Assembly (NCBI GenBank): GCA_030452265.1
Contig: JAKDMQ010000007.1
Span: 1 to 37,352 of the forward strand
Origin: Nitrococcus sp.
GTDB lineage: Bacteria > Pseudomonadota > Gammaproteobacteria > Nitrococcales > Nitrococcaceae
DNA length: 37,352 nt
Direction: 5' to 3'
Part shown: piece after piece, positions 16,407 through 24,449 of the stretch
Position numbering within the stretch: the stretch's first letter is position 1
Layout of the letters: each line of letters starts with the position of its first letter
Made by a program: the position numbers and the translations under genes
Notes under the pieces: model-generated
Told to the model about the DNA's origin: nothing
What the model saw: only the letters and a program-made list of their open reading frames with translations
Databases searched by the model: none

Positions 16407-16687
16407 GGGCTCTGCCGTGCTTCTTGCAGATATTCCGCCAGGGTATTAACCGAGGCAAGCAAGCGCCGTAGCTGCTTAGGGTCGGTAATCACAACACCGT
16501 ATCTGGACTGAATTGCCATCGATATCTGCAGGCCATCCAGTGAATCCAGTCCAAGCGTGGATCGCCGCCCGAACAACGGCTCTTCGTCCCCGATCTGCTC
16601 CGGCTTGATGTCCTTGTCAGTTACCTCGACTATCAGTTGTTTCAGCTCGAGATTGAGCTCCCTGTTATGTGCTGTGTTCATTGGCAT
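16403..16687 (-). CDS. Acyl carrier protein (ACP2)
   Basis: A 94-residue carrier protein with the phosphopantetheine Ser49 in TLGLDSLDGLQISMAI. A 'IkPEqIgdeePLFG' segment precedes it, as in ApeE-type and other non-AcpP carriers where 'PLFG....LGLDSLD' is the signature. The first ATG (16687) is taken as start; a second ATG two codons later (16681) is possible. It overlaps KS3 by 4 bp, and 49 bp separate it from the ABC permease gene. Two different carriers in one locus suggest separate chains for two product halves. Confidence 0.92.
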   Translation of the reverse strand: MPMNTAHNRELNLELKQLIVEVTDKDIKPEQIGDEEPLFGRRSTLGLDSLDGLQISMAIQSRYGVVITDPKQLRRLLASVNTLAEYLQEARQSP

Positions 16688-16736
16688 CTATCGGAGTCCA
16701 GGGCGGCGCCTAAATATCCTTTCTCTCAGCGGCCAT

Positions 16737-17891
16737 CTAATAGCTCTGTTCCAGGTGGTACAGCACTGCCGCAACAGCCATACACGCCAGTCCGAACGCG
16801 CTCAGCGCAGCGCAATTCGGCAAGGCGTCAACCGGCGACCCGCCCCGCAGGAGAATATCCCAAAAGCCCTCCAGCGCCCAAGACATCGGCGATAGGGCCG
16901 CTGCGTTCTGCATGCCCTCCGGCATTATCATTTTGGGCACCATGATGCCGCCCAGCGCGGCGAACACCAAATTGAGGGTCGCGCCCAAGGCGAACGCCTG
17001 TACACTCGTTTTTGCCACGGTAGCGACCAACAGAGCCAAACCGATCGCCGCCAGGCTGGTAGCGCTCGCCACAACCAGAAGCCCCGCCGGCTGTGCGCCG
17101 AGAGTCAGGGCCTCGCCGCCAGTCAGTGGTACCAGCCATACACCCACGGCCAGCGCCGCCGCCAATTGCAGCATATTGAGCAGGAAATAAGGCGGCAGGC
17201 GCGAGAACAACAACTGCCAGGCCGGAAGTTGCAACGCACGCAGGCGTAAATCCGTACCCTGCTCGCGTTCCGTAACGATGACGCCGGACAACGGCACCAC
17301 GACAAAAAACATCGCAAACACCAACCATCCCGGCACACTTTGCTGTACCGCGCTGGGCAGTGGCGCACCCGTCCCGAGCCGCACGTCGATGTGCCAGAGC
17401 TCCGGATTCGTCACCTCGCGCAGGCGCGCGCCGTTGGCTCCCAGGCGCGGCATGATGGAGCTGATAAGGGCATTGCCTTGGACGCGCATCAGCGCGGCAA
17501 TAACTGCATTGCGGAAGGCAAGGCGAGCCTGCGGCAGAACCGTTGGATCGGCGGACCAACTCAGCAACGGCTGGTCAGGGTCATCGGGAGACCCGAGTAG
17601 TCGCTTGCTGAAACCGTGCGGCAAAAAAAGCTCGAAGTCGTGTGAGGCACTGGCGGAAACAACGCGGATCGCCTCGTTCTGACGCAACTGTTCGATGACA
17701 CGGCCACCCAGCGGGCCGGCCTCGTCGACTGCCACCATCACCGTCAGTAACGGGCGACCACCGCCGAAAGCATTCTGCATCGCCAACGACATAATCAGAA
17801 TGAAAACGGTCGGCATCAGAAACAACACGGCCAATCCGTGTATGTCGCGCGACAGCAGTCTCAGTTCCTTGACGGCAAGAGCGTACAACAC
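16737..17891 (-). CDS. ABC-2 type transporter permease
   Basis: A 384-residue membrane protein of the ABC-2 family. It has one N-terminal helix (about 20-40), a large extracytoplasmic domain to about 185, then five or six helices to the C-terminus. 'VVVPLSGVIVTEREQGTdlRLRAL' is the typical cytoplasmic-loop motif after the second helix. The start is GTG at 17891, three bases after the ATPase stop. With the adjacent ATPase it forms a likely pigment or precursor exporter. Pigment clusters of the flexirubin type also carry such pairs, from memory. The substrate is not readable from sequence. Confidence 0.88.
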   Translation of the reverse strand: MLYALAVKELRLLSRDIHGLAVLFLMPTVFILIMSLAMQNAFGGGRPLLTVMVAVDEAGPLGGRVIEQLRQNEAIRVVSASASHDFELFLPHGFSKRLLGSPDDPDQPLLSWSADPTVLPQARLAFRNAVIAALMRVQGNALISSIMPRLGANGARLREVTNPELWHIDVRLGTGAPLPSAVQQSVPGWLVFAMFFVVVPLSGVIVTEREQGTDLRLRALQLPAWQLLFSRLPPYFLLNMLQLAAALAVGVWLVPLTGGEALTLGAQPAGLLVVASATSLAAIGLALLVATVAKTSVQAFALGATLNLVFAALGGIMVPKMIMPEGMQNAAALSPMSWALEGFWDILLRGGSPVDALPNCAALSAFGLACMAVAAVLYHLEQSY

Positions 17892-17894
17892 GGT

Positions 17895-18623
17895 CTAGTG
17901 GCGCAAAGCCGAGCCGGTTAGCCGCAGAAAAAGCGCTTCCAAATCCCGCGCTTCACGTAACAACGCCGGTAATGCGTCGCAAACCAGGATCCGTCCACCG
18001 TCCATGATCGCGACGCGGTCGCACAGGCGCTGCACCTCGTCCATGTAATGCGTGGTATAGACGATCGTTGCACCATTGTCGTTCAGATCACGCAAAGCCT
18101 CCAATATGAACTGGCGCGACTGCGTATCCACGCCAACCGTAGGCTCGTCCAGCAGCAGTAACGGCGGCTCGCCGAGCAGGGCGATCGCCAGATTCAGACG
18201 TTGTTTCAGCCCGCCGGACAACCGGGCCGCGCGCTTGCTCGACTGCCCGGCAAGGTCGGTGCGCTGCAATGCTGACTCGATCCGCGCGCCGCGGCCGCGG
18301 CGATCGGCCGACCGCATCCGGTCAAAAAACTCCAGGTTCTCCCGCACGGTCAGGCCCGGATAAAAGGCCAGAGTTTGCGGCGCCAGACCTACTCGACCGG
18401 CAAGTCCGCGCCGTTGTCGCGGGATCGCTAGGCCATCGATAACCACGCGGCCGGATTGCGGGGGGAAAAGTCCCAGCAGGATATGCACCAGGGTCGTTTT
18501 GCCCGCGCCGTTGGGGCCAAGCAACCCGAGCAGGCTGCCGCTGGGCACCTGTAGATCCAGCCCATCGAGTACCCAGGGACCGGAACGGCTATAGCGAGCC
18601 CGTACGCCTTCGATTTGAATCAT
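17895..18623 (-). CDS. ABC transporter ATP-binding protein
   Basis: A 242-residue nucleotide-binding domain with all motifs: Walker A GPNGAGKTT (about 37-45), Q-loop 'LAPQ', signature LSGGLKQR, Walker B LLLLDEP and a switch His in TTHYMDE. The shape is that of drug- and polysaccharide-type ABC-2 exporters. It overlaps the methyltransferase-like gene by 4 bp upstream and is followed by the permease with a 3-base spacer, so all three are co-expressed. It energises export by the permease at 16737-17891. Confidence 0.93.
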   Translation of the reverse strand: MIQIEGVRARYSRSGPWVLDGLDLQVPSGSLLGLLGPNGAGKTTLVHILLGLFPPQSGRVVIDGLAIPRQRRGLAGRVGLAPQTLAFYPGLTVRENLEFFDRMRSADRRGRGARIESALQRTDLAGQSSKRAARLSGGLKQRLNLAIALLGEPPLLLLDEPTVGVDTQSRQFILEALRDLNDNGATIVYTTHYMDEVQRLCDRVAIMDGGRILVCDALPALLREARDLEALFLRLTGSALRH

Positions 18624-19426
18624 CCCGCGGCACCACCGGCACCAGCGCTGTCCCGCGGGTAGCCGATCAGAAAGGTTACCGGCGCGCCCCGGTAACGATA
18701 GGTGTCAGCAAACCAAACATACCGGTTGCCGGCTGCCACCTGCCCCATACGCCGTAACTCCGTTGGCGTATAGCAACGCAACACGGATACAAGAGTGTCC
18801 CAGAAGATGATGAGCGGCGCCACCGGCAACACGTAGGTCAACGCGAGCCGCGTCCACGAAAACGGGCGAATCCACGGGGTTAAGCCCCATACCAACACCG
18901 GTGTGAAAAGCACCGCCAACAGATCCGCATAGCTGCGCCGCAACAACTCCATTACGACGATTGGCGCGCCGTCGTCCACGGCGTTGCGCAATATGCCGGT
19001 GGCCACCGTAGGTGTAAAGTGGTGGAACCCGTCAAACAGAGTGCGCATGCCTTGCAGAGATCCGGGAACCGCGGTCGCATCCACGGGCGTCAAACACCAC
19101 ACGACGGCGGACGACGCGCCTCGCAGCGCGCTAGCCGCTTGGCCGGGATATTTATCGGTAAGCAACACGGGCACCACCCGCCCGGCCAGTCGATTGAGTT
19201 GCGGGCTGAGATGTCGCCACGGCCCGCCGCCACCCGAGCACAAGTCGACCACGCCGGCCGCTTCGCCGGCACGCCGCAGCGCTTGCGCAATGAGGGGTAA
19301 TTGCGGGGAAAATGGCTCGATCAAATCGATTAGCGTACGCAGATAATCCGTAACCAGTGCTCTAAGGCTAGATGGCATCCAGACGGCCTCGTTGAATTCA
19401 AACAGATGCCGGCGCTTCATAGGCAT
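18620..19426 (-). CDS. Class I SAM-dependent methyltransferase-like protein with membrane segments
   Basis: A 268-residue protein (266 if the second ATG at 19420 is used). The opening MKRRHLFEFNEAVWMPSSLR precedes a Rossmann motif VVDLCSGGGGPW near residue 60, a probable SAM-binding loop. The C-terminal half has two strongly hydrophobic stretches, around 170-188 and 196-216, which is unusual for a soluble methyltransferase. The next genes are the ABC exporter, joined by a 4-bp overlap. Methylation of a membrane-embedded aromatic or polyene intermediate is an inference. A 119-bp gap, which could hold a promoter, separates it from the chorismatase. Confidence 0.68.
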   Translation of the reverse strand: MPMKRRHLFEFNEAVWMPSSLRALVTDYLRTLIDLIEPFSPQLPLIAQALRRAGEAAGVVDLCSGGGGPWRHLSPQLNRLAGRVVPVLLTDKYPGQAASALRGASSAVVWCLTPVDATAVPGSLQGMRTLFDGFHHFTPTVATGILRNAVDDGAPIVVMELLRRSYADLLAVLFTPVLVWGLTPWIRPFSWTRLALTYVLPVAPLIIFWDTLVSVLRCYTPTELRRMGQVAAGNRYVWFADTYRYRGAPVTFLIGYPRDSAGAGGAAG

Positions 19427-19545
19427 CCCGTGCAGGTTTATGAGGCTGCTGCAGAACGTAGCTCGTAGTGGCGGCGCTGTCGCGACGCTATGCAGTCAGG
19501 CGCATTACTCGCCGCGCCGGCAGTAGCCTATAAGGAAGTACGCAA

Positions 19546-20553
19546 TCAGCCGCTATGGGTAAGCAGGCCTTCTACCTCAACCAACAGTTCCTGACGGCAG
19601 ATATCACCGGCCAAATACAACCTGGGCACGTCACCGAACTCACGCGTTATGGCATCGTGGACACCGGTCGTATTCAGTAGCGGACGCAGGTAAACCCGCA
19701 GCAAATCCAGATCGCGCGCGCTGCAATGACGCAAGCGAGTATCCCGGGTAGCGGCTTCGTCAATCAGCGTCCGAACATTGCGCCCGATCTCAGCCACCTG
19801 CTCGTTTAGGTTATGCCGGTGCAGGCTTTCATGCCCCACCACGCTGGCGGTACCGGAGAGATACAGATGGACGCCTTCACCCCAATCCTTGAGCTTGGCG
19901 CGCGAGAACGACGGACTCTTGGGACCATACTGGCGGGGGTAGCGGAAAGCCGATACTTGGCGCCGGTTCTCGATCTGAGCTCCGGGTGTGCGGGCCGCGA
20001 TAAAGTACACTAGCAGCCCGGGCCGGTAACTGCCAATGGCGCTGGCCGCGGGCAGGGCGCGCTCGAAATCGGCGTGTTGTTCGTAGGTACCGGCCCGGCC
20101 CGCGGAGAACTGCTTATAACGCTCGGTGTCTTCGTCACCCTCGTTAATGCCGGGAAAGAAGTTCCACATACGCAGGGCATGGGGATACCCGCAGCGGCGC
20201 AGAAAGGCGAGAATACGGCGATAGCCGTCGCGGGCGGCGACATCCAGTGCCGGGTAGTCCTGCTCGCGCAGCAAAAGCTGCCCGAAGAGCACTTCGCCGT
20301 TATGGGCATAGGCAATCCCTTTGCGCTCCCCGCGTGTGACCGGCCACGGGCTGGTCCAGATTTCCGCCGCCGGAGCGTCGCCCTCATCACCCGACAACGG
20401 CGCCAGGCCAATGGTAATGTCACCCGCATCACCCGTCGCGGAAGCGGCATCCGCGAAACGCACCACGGCCAGCACGTCATCAGCCAGCGCGCAGGGCGCG
20501 CGGTAGCAGATGCCAAAAGGCAGCGCTGCTCGCGGCCGCGGATTTGCGTTCAT
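19546..20553 (-). CDS. xanB2: Chorismatase / 3-hydroxybenzoate-forming enzyme, XanB2-like
   Basis: A 335-residue member of the FkbO/Hyg5/XanB2 chorismatase family. Recognisable blocks are RMWNFFPGINEGDEDTERYK at 128-147, a QFSAGR continuation, GPKSPSFSRAK at 210-220, and a RidA-like half starting YLSGTASVVGHES at 231-243. XanB2 of Xanthomonas converts chorismate to 3- and 4-hydroxybenzoate, and 3-hydroxybenzoate is the xanthomonadin starter. The same role here would supply the aryl end of the polyene. FkbO-type members instead give dihydroxycyclohexadiene carboxylate, so product specificity needs testing. The halogenase gene ends 13 bp upstream, indicating co-transcription. Flexirubin pathways of Bacteroidetes use an ammonia lyase instead, which is not seen here. 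Confidence 0.85.
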   Translation of the reverse strand: MNANPRPRAALPFGICYRAPCALADDVLAVVRFADAASATGDAGDITIGLAPLSGDEGDAPAAEIWTSPWPVTRGERKGIAYAHNGEVLFGQLLLREQDYPALDVAARDGYRRILAFLRRCGYPHALRMWNFFPGINEGDEDTERYKQFSAGRAGTYEQHADFERALPAASAIGSYRPGLLVYFIAARTPGAQIENRRQVSAFRYPRQYGPKSPSFSRAKLKDWGEGVHLYLSGTASVVGHESLHRHNLNEQVAEIGRNVRTLIDEAATRDTRLRHCSARDLDLLRVYLRPLLNTTGVHDAITREFGDVPRLYLAGDICRQELLVEVEGLLTHSG

Positions 20554-20566
20554 GCACAGTATCTAG

Positions 20567-21901
20567 TCATGCGACGTCTTGTTCGGTGGTGCCACCGGTG
20601 AAGTTGATGCCACGGGTGCGCACGCGCCGGCGGAAAGCGCGCCAAGCATTGCGGAAGTCCATCACGCTGTGGAAGTAGTACAGCAGTTTGAATAGCTGCA
20701 GGCGCCATTCCACCTTCGGGTTGCCGTAGACGTCACCGGCCAGCACCGAGGTGACGGCCTCTTCGATGCGCAGCGGATTGCCGGGTTGCAGGAACAGGCG
20801 CTGCATTCCCGGTGTATTGAAGCGCTCGATAAACCAGGAAAACGTGGTAATGCCCTTATGCACCATTTTCTGGTACTTGCGCAGCATGGCGTCGGTGCCC
20901 GGCTGGTTTTTGAGAATGGCGCTGATGATCTCGCTCGCGTGCATGCCGTTGGTCATGGCCATGAGCACCCCGGAGGAGAAGATGGGGTCGATAAAGGCAT
21001 AGGCATCGCCCACCATGAGCCAGCCGTCGCCGTACATCCGCGTGCACTGGTAGGAGTAGTTGCCGGTGGCGCGCACCTCGTTAATCAGCTTTGCATCCTT
21101 GATGCGCGAACGCATTTCCGGCGGCGCCATCTCCAGAGTCTGAAACAAGAATTCCCGCGGGCTGACGCTGCGTGATTTCAGATACTCCGGGTCGCACACC
21201 GCGCCCATGCTCATGGGGCCGTCCTTCAGCGGAATCATCCACATCCAGCCGTGCTCGAACCAGTAGGCGCTGATGTTGCCGGCGTTATCGCCGGGGCGGC
21301 GCGCCACGTTCTCGAAGTGCGCGTAAATGGCGGCGGTCTGGTGCTTTGGGTTTTTGCGCTTAAACTTGTACTCGTTGGCCAGAAAGGTATCGCGGCCTGT
21401 GGCATCGACAAAGTAGCGACATTCCCAGACCTGCTTGCCACGCTCCTTGCTCCTGGTGTGTACACGGGTCTTGGCGCCGGTCTCACTGGCAAACTCGACC
21501 CGGGTAACTTTGACCCCCTCGAAACCGCGTGTCCCCTTCTTCTTGCTGTTCTCGAACAGCAATTGGTCAAATGCGCTGCGGCGCACCTCGTAAGCGTGCG
21601 GCAACGACTTGTCCATGGCATTCCTGAAGAAGAAATCGTGGCGTTTGGGCGTGCCGGTTGCGGAGTTGAAATCCGCGCCGGGTTTGGGAATACCAAGCTT
21701 GTCGACCTCCTCCAGCAGACCCAGCTTCTCCACGATGGGAAGGAACTTGGGCAACATGGACTCGCCGATGTGAAAGCGCGGATGATGCGCCTTGTCCACC
21801 ATGACCACGTCCCAGCCTTGCATGGCGAGAAACGCGGATACGGTTGACCCCCCAGGGCCGCCGCCCACTACGAGCACATCGCAAGATTCCATTGCCTGCA
21901 T
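20567..21901 (-). CDS. FAD-dependent halogenase
   Basis: A 444-residue flavoprotein. The FAD-binding GGGPGGS is at residues 13-19 and GESMLP at 46-51. Lys73, in the IPKPGADF context, matches the conserved catalytic lysine of carrier- and phenol-type halogenases. The halogenase signature Trp-x-Trp-x-Ile-Pro is present as W219-M-W-M-I-P224. GDAYAFIDPIFSSGV near residue 300 is the second FAD contact. The expected reaction is chlorination or bromination of an electron-rich aryl or polyene position. Xanthomonadins are brominated aryl polyenes, and some flexirubins are chlorinated. ATG 21901 is preferred; ATG 21892 is possible. It is the first gene of the minus-strand block and needs a separate flavin reductase, not seen here. 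Confidence 0.87.
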   Translation of the reverse strand: MQAMESCDVLVVGGGPGGSTVSAFLAMQGWDVVMVDKAHHPRFHIGESMLPKFLPIVEKLGLLEEVDKLGIPKPGADFNSATGTPKRHDFFFRNAMDKSLPHAYEVRRSAFDQLLFENSKKKGTRGFEGVKVTRVEFASETGAKTRVHTRSKERGKQVWECRYFVDATGRDTFLANEYKFKRKNPKHQTAAIYAHFENVARRPGDNAGNISAYWFEHGWMWMIPLKDGPMSMGAVCDPEYLKSRSVSPREFLFQTLEMAPPEMRSRIKDAKLINEVRATGNYSYQCTRMYGDGWLMVGDAYAFIDPIFSSGVLMAMTNGMHASEIISAILKNQPGTDAMLRKYQKMVHKGITTFSWFIERFNTPGMQRLFLQPGNPLRIEEAVTSVLAGDVYGNPKVEWRLQLFKLLYYFHSVMDFRNAWRAFRRRVRTRGINFTGGTTEQDVA

Positions 21902-22324
21902 GACAGCCTTTACTCCCTTCCTCTTTCTTGTGCCACGGTTTCATTGGTGAAACAGGGATGAAAAATATATCATTCTAGCCTCTGGCTCCTATCACCGTCG
22001 GCCATAACGATTTGGATACGTAACGATAGGCCCAGGTATTGGGCCACCCCCATGGCAGCCCGCAGCCAATACCGCGCAGTCTCCCACGCCTTCCGATCAA
22101 GCGGATCGACATCCGCCCGATCCGCCGCGCCTAGCCCTGCGCTATATCGCCGACAGCGATGGGCACTGATTGCCCGGCATCACGTCCGCGCAAACGATAT
22201 CCGGCGGGCAAAAATGGCACATTCATCAGCGTCACCTGCATAAACGCGGTTCGTCCGATAGCTTGCTGCCGGAAATGTTACCATAGCGCATCGAGACAAC
22301 GTCACGGGAACCGGAAAAGGGCGC
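21902..22324. promoter_or_regulatory. Long divergent intergenic region between halogenase and darA
   Basis: These 423 bases separate the two divergent blocks and contain no convincing gene. An AT-rich patch at 21960-21976 lies close to the halogenase start and is a plausible promoter for it. A short perfect hairpin lies at 21938-21953. A second inverted repeat, GCGGATC at 22101-22107 with GATCCGC at 22119-22125 (11-base loop), lies in the middle. No promoter boxes close to consensus were found for darA. The length and the repeats make this the best place for cluster-level regulation. Confidence 0.55.
21938..21953. promoter_or_regulatory. Perfect palindrome, candidate operator or 5'-UTR hairpin of the halogenase operon
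   Basis: GTTTCA-TTGG-TGAAAC is a perfect 6-bp inverted repeat with a 4-base centre, 37 bp upstream of the halogenase start and next to an AT-rich patch. It could bind a dimeric regulator or form a small mRNA hairpin. No regulator is assigned. Confidence 0.4.
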
Positions 22325-23260
22325 ATGGGGATGGACAAACGCAAGGTGCTGGTGGTGCACTACGCCTCGCCGAGCGGACAGCTCAGTGAGGTAGTGCAGC
22401 ATCTGACCGGGCCGCTTACCCAAGCTGACGGGATCGACTGCCGCCACGTCGTGCTGCGCTCCCGCGAGCCCCAGCCCTTTCCGTGGCCGATCCTGCGGTT
22501 TTTCGACACTTTCCCCGAGTGCATCTATATGGATGCAACAGACTTGGAGCCGCTGGAGCTTGACCCCGAAGAGCGCTTCGACCTGCTGGTACTGGCTTAT
22601 CAAGTATGGTTCCTGGCGCCATCCCTGCCCACCACGGCCTTCCTGAAAAACCCAACCGGCAAGGCCGTGCTCAAAGACACTCCGGTAGTGACCGTGGTGG
22701 CCTGCCGCGACATGTGGCTGATGGCCCAGGAGCGCACCAAGACAATGCTAGCGGCCGCAGGCGCACGCCTGATTGGCCATATCGCGCTCGTGGACGAGGC
22801 CGGCAGCGTCGGCAGCTTCCTGGCCACGCCGCTGTGGATGCTGACCGGCAAACGCGGGCCGCTCCTAGGCGGCTTGACCCCACGCGCCGGCGTGGCCCAG
22901 GAGGAGATCCGTGCCAGCCGCCGTTTCGGCCAGCGCATGGTGGAGGCACTGCGCGACGACCGGGCGCTCGACGGCAATTTGCTGCGGGGCCTTGCCGCAG
23001 TGCACGTCAACACCCGCCTGATCGCCACGGAAAAGACCGCGCAGCGCGGTTTCCTGGTCTGGGGGGCGCTGCTGCGCAAACTCGGCCCGCACGGGGCGCG
23101 GGCGCGCCAACCCGTGATACTGGTCTACATCGTGTTTCTAGTCCTGTTGCTTGTCACGGTGCTGCCGGTCAGTGCATTGCTGAAGACGCTGGCGACGCCC
23201 TTGATGCGCAAGCGCATCGCGGCCCAGGTTGCCTACTACAGCGGGCCATCCGGAGAATAA
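22325..23260 (+). CDS. darA: DarA-like dialkylresorcinol-forming enzyme, flavodoxin-like
   Basis: A 311-residue protein. The N-terminus KVLVVHYASPSGQLSEVV is a flavodoxin-type phosphate-binding loop after a first beta strand. Segments matching proteins annotated as dialkylresorcinol condensing enzyme DarA follow: FPWPILRFFDTFPE, LAYQVWFLAPSLPT, RDMWLMAQE and WMLTGKRG. The C-terminus has a hydrophobic helix of about 22 residues (around 262-284) that should anchor it in the membrane. DarA is thought to aromatise the DarB condensation product to a dialkylresorcinol. The start is ATG 22325; a second ATG at 22331 is possible, and an AAGGG site lies just upstream. darB starts 12 bp after its stop. 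Confidence 0.85.
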   Translation: MGMDKRKVLVVHYASPSGQLSEVVQHLTGPLTQADGIDCRHVVLRSREPQPFPWPILRFFDTFPECIYMDATDLEPLELDPEERFDLLVLAYQVWFLAPSLPTTAFLKNPTGKAVLKDTPVVTVVACRDMWLMAQERTKTMLAAAGARLIGHIALVDEAGSVGSFLATPLWMLTGKRGPLLGGLTPRAGVAQEEIRASRRFGQRMVEALRDDRALDGNLLRGLAAVHVNTRLIATEKTAQRGFLVWGALLRKLGPHGARARQPVILVYIVFLVLLLVTVLPVSALLKTLATPLMRKRIAAQVAYYSGPSGE

Positions 23261-23272
23261 GCTCGCCCCGAC

Positions 23273-24439
23273 ATGACGAACAAAGCCTACATCACCATGC
23301 TTGCGGCGGTCTTGCCCAACGCACCCGTCGCCAACCACGAGATGGAGGCGGTGCTTGGCACCGTCAACGGCCAGCCGTCGCGCGCCAGGCACACCATCTT
23401 GCGTTCCAACGGCATCCAAACGCGCTACTACGTCATTGACCCTGCGACTGGGCAACCTACCCACACGAACGCGCAACTGACGGCTGAAGCCGTTCGCAAG
23501 TTGCAGGATGGCCGCTTCCGGTTGGAAGACACCGACCTACTGGCCTGCGGTACCACCTTAGGGGACCAGCTAGTGCCCGGCCACGCCAGCATGGTGCACG
23601 GTGAGTTGGGCATCCCGCCGTGCGAGACCGTCACCACCGGGGGCGTGTGTATCGCCAGCATCTCGGCTATGAAGTACGCCGTGCTTGGGGTGGCCGGCGG
23701 CGAGTTCCGGCATGCCGTGAGCACCGGCTCGGAAGCTGTTTCCATGCTGATGCACGCGCGCCATTTCGAGCCGGCGAACGATGTCCAGGTCGGCGCACTT
23801 GCGAAAAATGGCGCGCTGGCCTTCCAGAAGGATTTCATCCGCTGGATGCTGTCCGACGGAGCCGGCGCCGCATTGATCGAAGCGAAACCCGCCGACGAGG
23901 GGCTATCGCTGCGCGTGGACTGGATTGCCGAGCGCTCCTATGCCAATGAGCAGCCCGCCTGCATGTACGTCGGTGCGGAAAAGCGCGACGACGGCAGGCT
24001 CAGGGGCTGGCTCACCTACGATCCCGGGGAGTGGGCCCGGCATACGCTATTCACGGTGCAGCAGGACGTGGCGCAACTGAACGAGCACGTTATGCACTAC
24101 ACGGTGGAACGGCCCCTGCGGGAGCTTGCGCGGCTAAAAGAAATGGACCCCGACGATATCGACTTCTTCCTGCCGCACTACTCCTCGCACTACTTCCGCG
24201 AGCCGGTACGTCAGCACATGCTGAAGGCCGGATTCGACATCCCCTTCGAGCGCTGGTTCACCAACCTCTACACTTGCGGCAACACCGGCGCCGCATCGAT
24301 CTACATCATGCTGGAAGAACTGTTTCACTCCGGGAGATTGCAGCCGGGCCAGCGCCTGCTCTGCTACGTGCCGGAAAGCGCCCGCTTCAGCACCGCCTGG
24401 ATCCACCTGACCGTGTGCGGCCCGGACCACGCCCCGTGA
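23273..24439 (+). CDS. darB: KAS III-like ketosynthase DarB
   Basis: A 388-residue FabH-like condensing enzyme. The KAS III triad is present: Cys126 in TTGGVCIASISAM, His302 in FFLPHYSSHY and Asn337 in YTCGNTGAAS. DarB-type enzymes join a beta-ketoacyl thioester to a second activated acyl chain and cyclise the product towards a cyclohexanedione, which DarA aromatises. The adjacency to darA and the GVCIAS elbow favour DarB over housekeeping FabH. The two acyl substrates would set the resorcinol side chains. The next gene starts 10 bp after the stop. Confidence 0.88.
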   Translation: MTNKAYITMLAAVLPNAPVANHEMEAVLGTVNGQPSRARHTILRSNGIQTRYYVIDPATGQPTHTNAQLTAEAVRKLQDGRFRLEDTDLLACGTTLGDQLVPGHASMVHGELGIPPCETVTTGGVCIASISAMKYAVLGVAGGEFRHAVSTGSEAVSMLMHARHFEPANDVQVGALAKNGALAFQKDFIRWMLSDGAGAALIEAKPADEGLSLRVDWIAERSYANEQPACMYVGAEKRDDGRLRGWLTYDPGEWARHTLFTVQQDVAQLNEHVMHYTVERPLRELARLKEMDPDDIDFFLPHYSSHYFREPVRQHMLKAGFDIPFERWFTNLYTCGNTGAASIYIMLEELFHSGRLQPGQRLLCYVPESARFSTAWIHLTVCGPDHAP

Positions 24440-24449
24440 CACCAGGGCC

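Noticed and set aside
22052-22243. 63-codon plus-strand frame in the halogenase-darA gap
   Set aside because: No ribosome-binding site, Arg/Ser/Ala-rich translation and no neighbour spacing typical of the operon; treated as non-coding.
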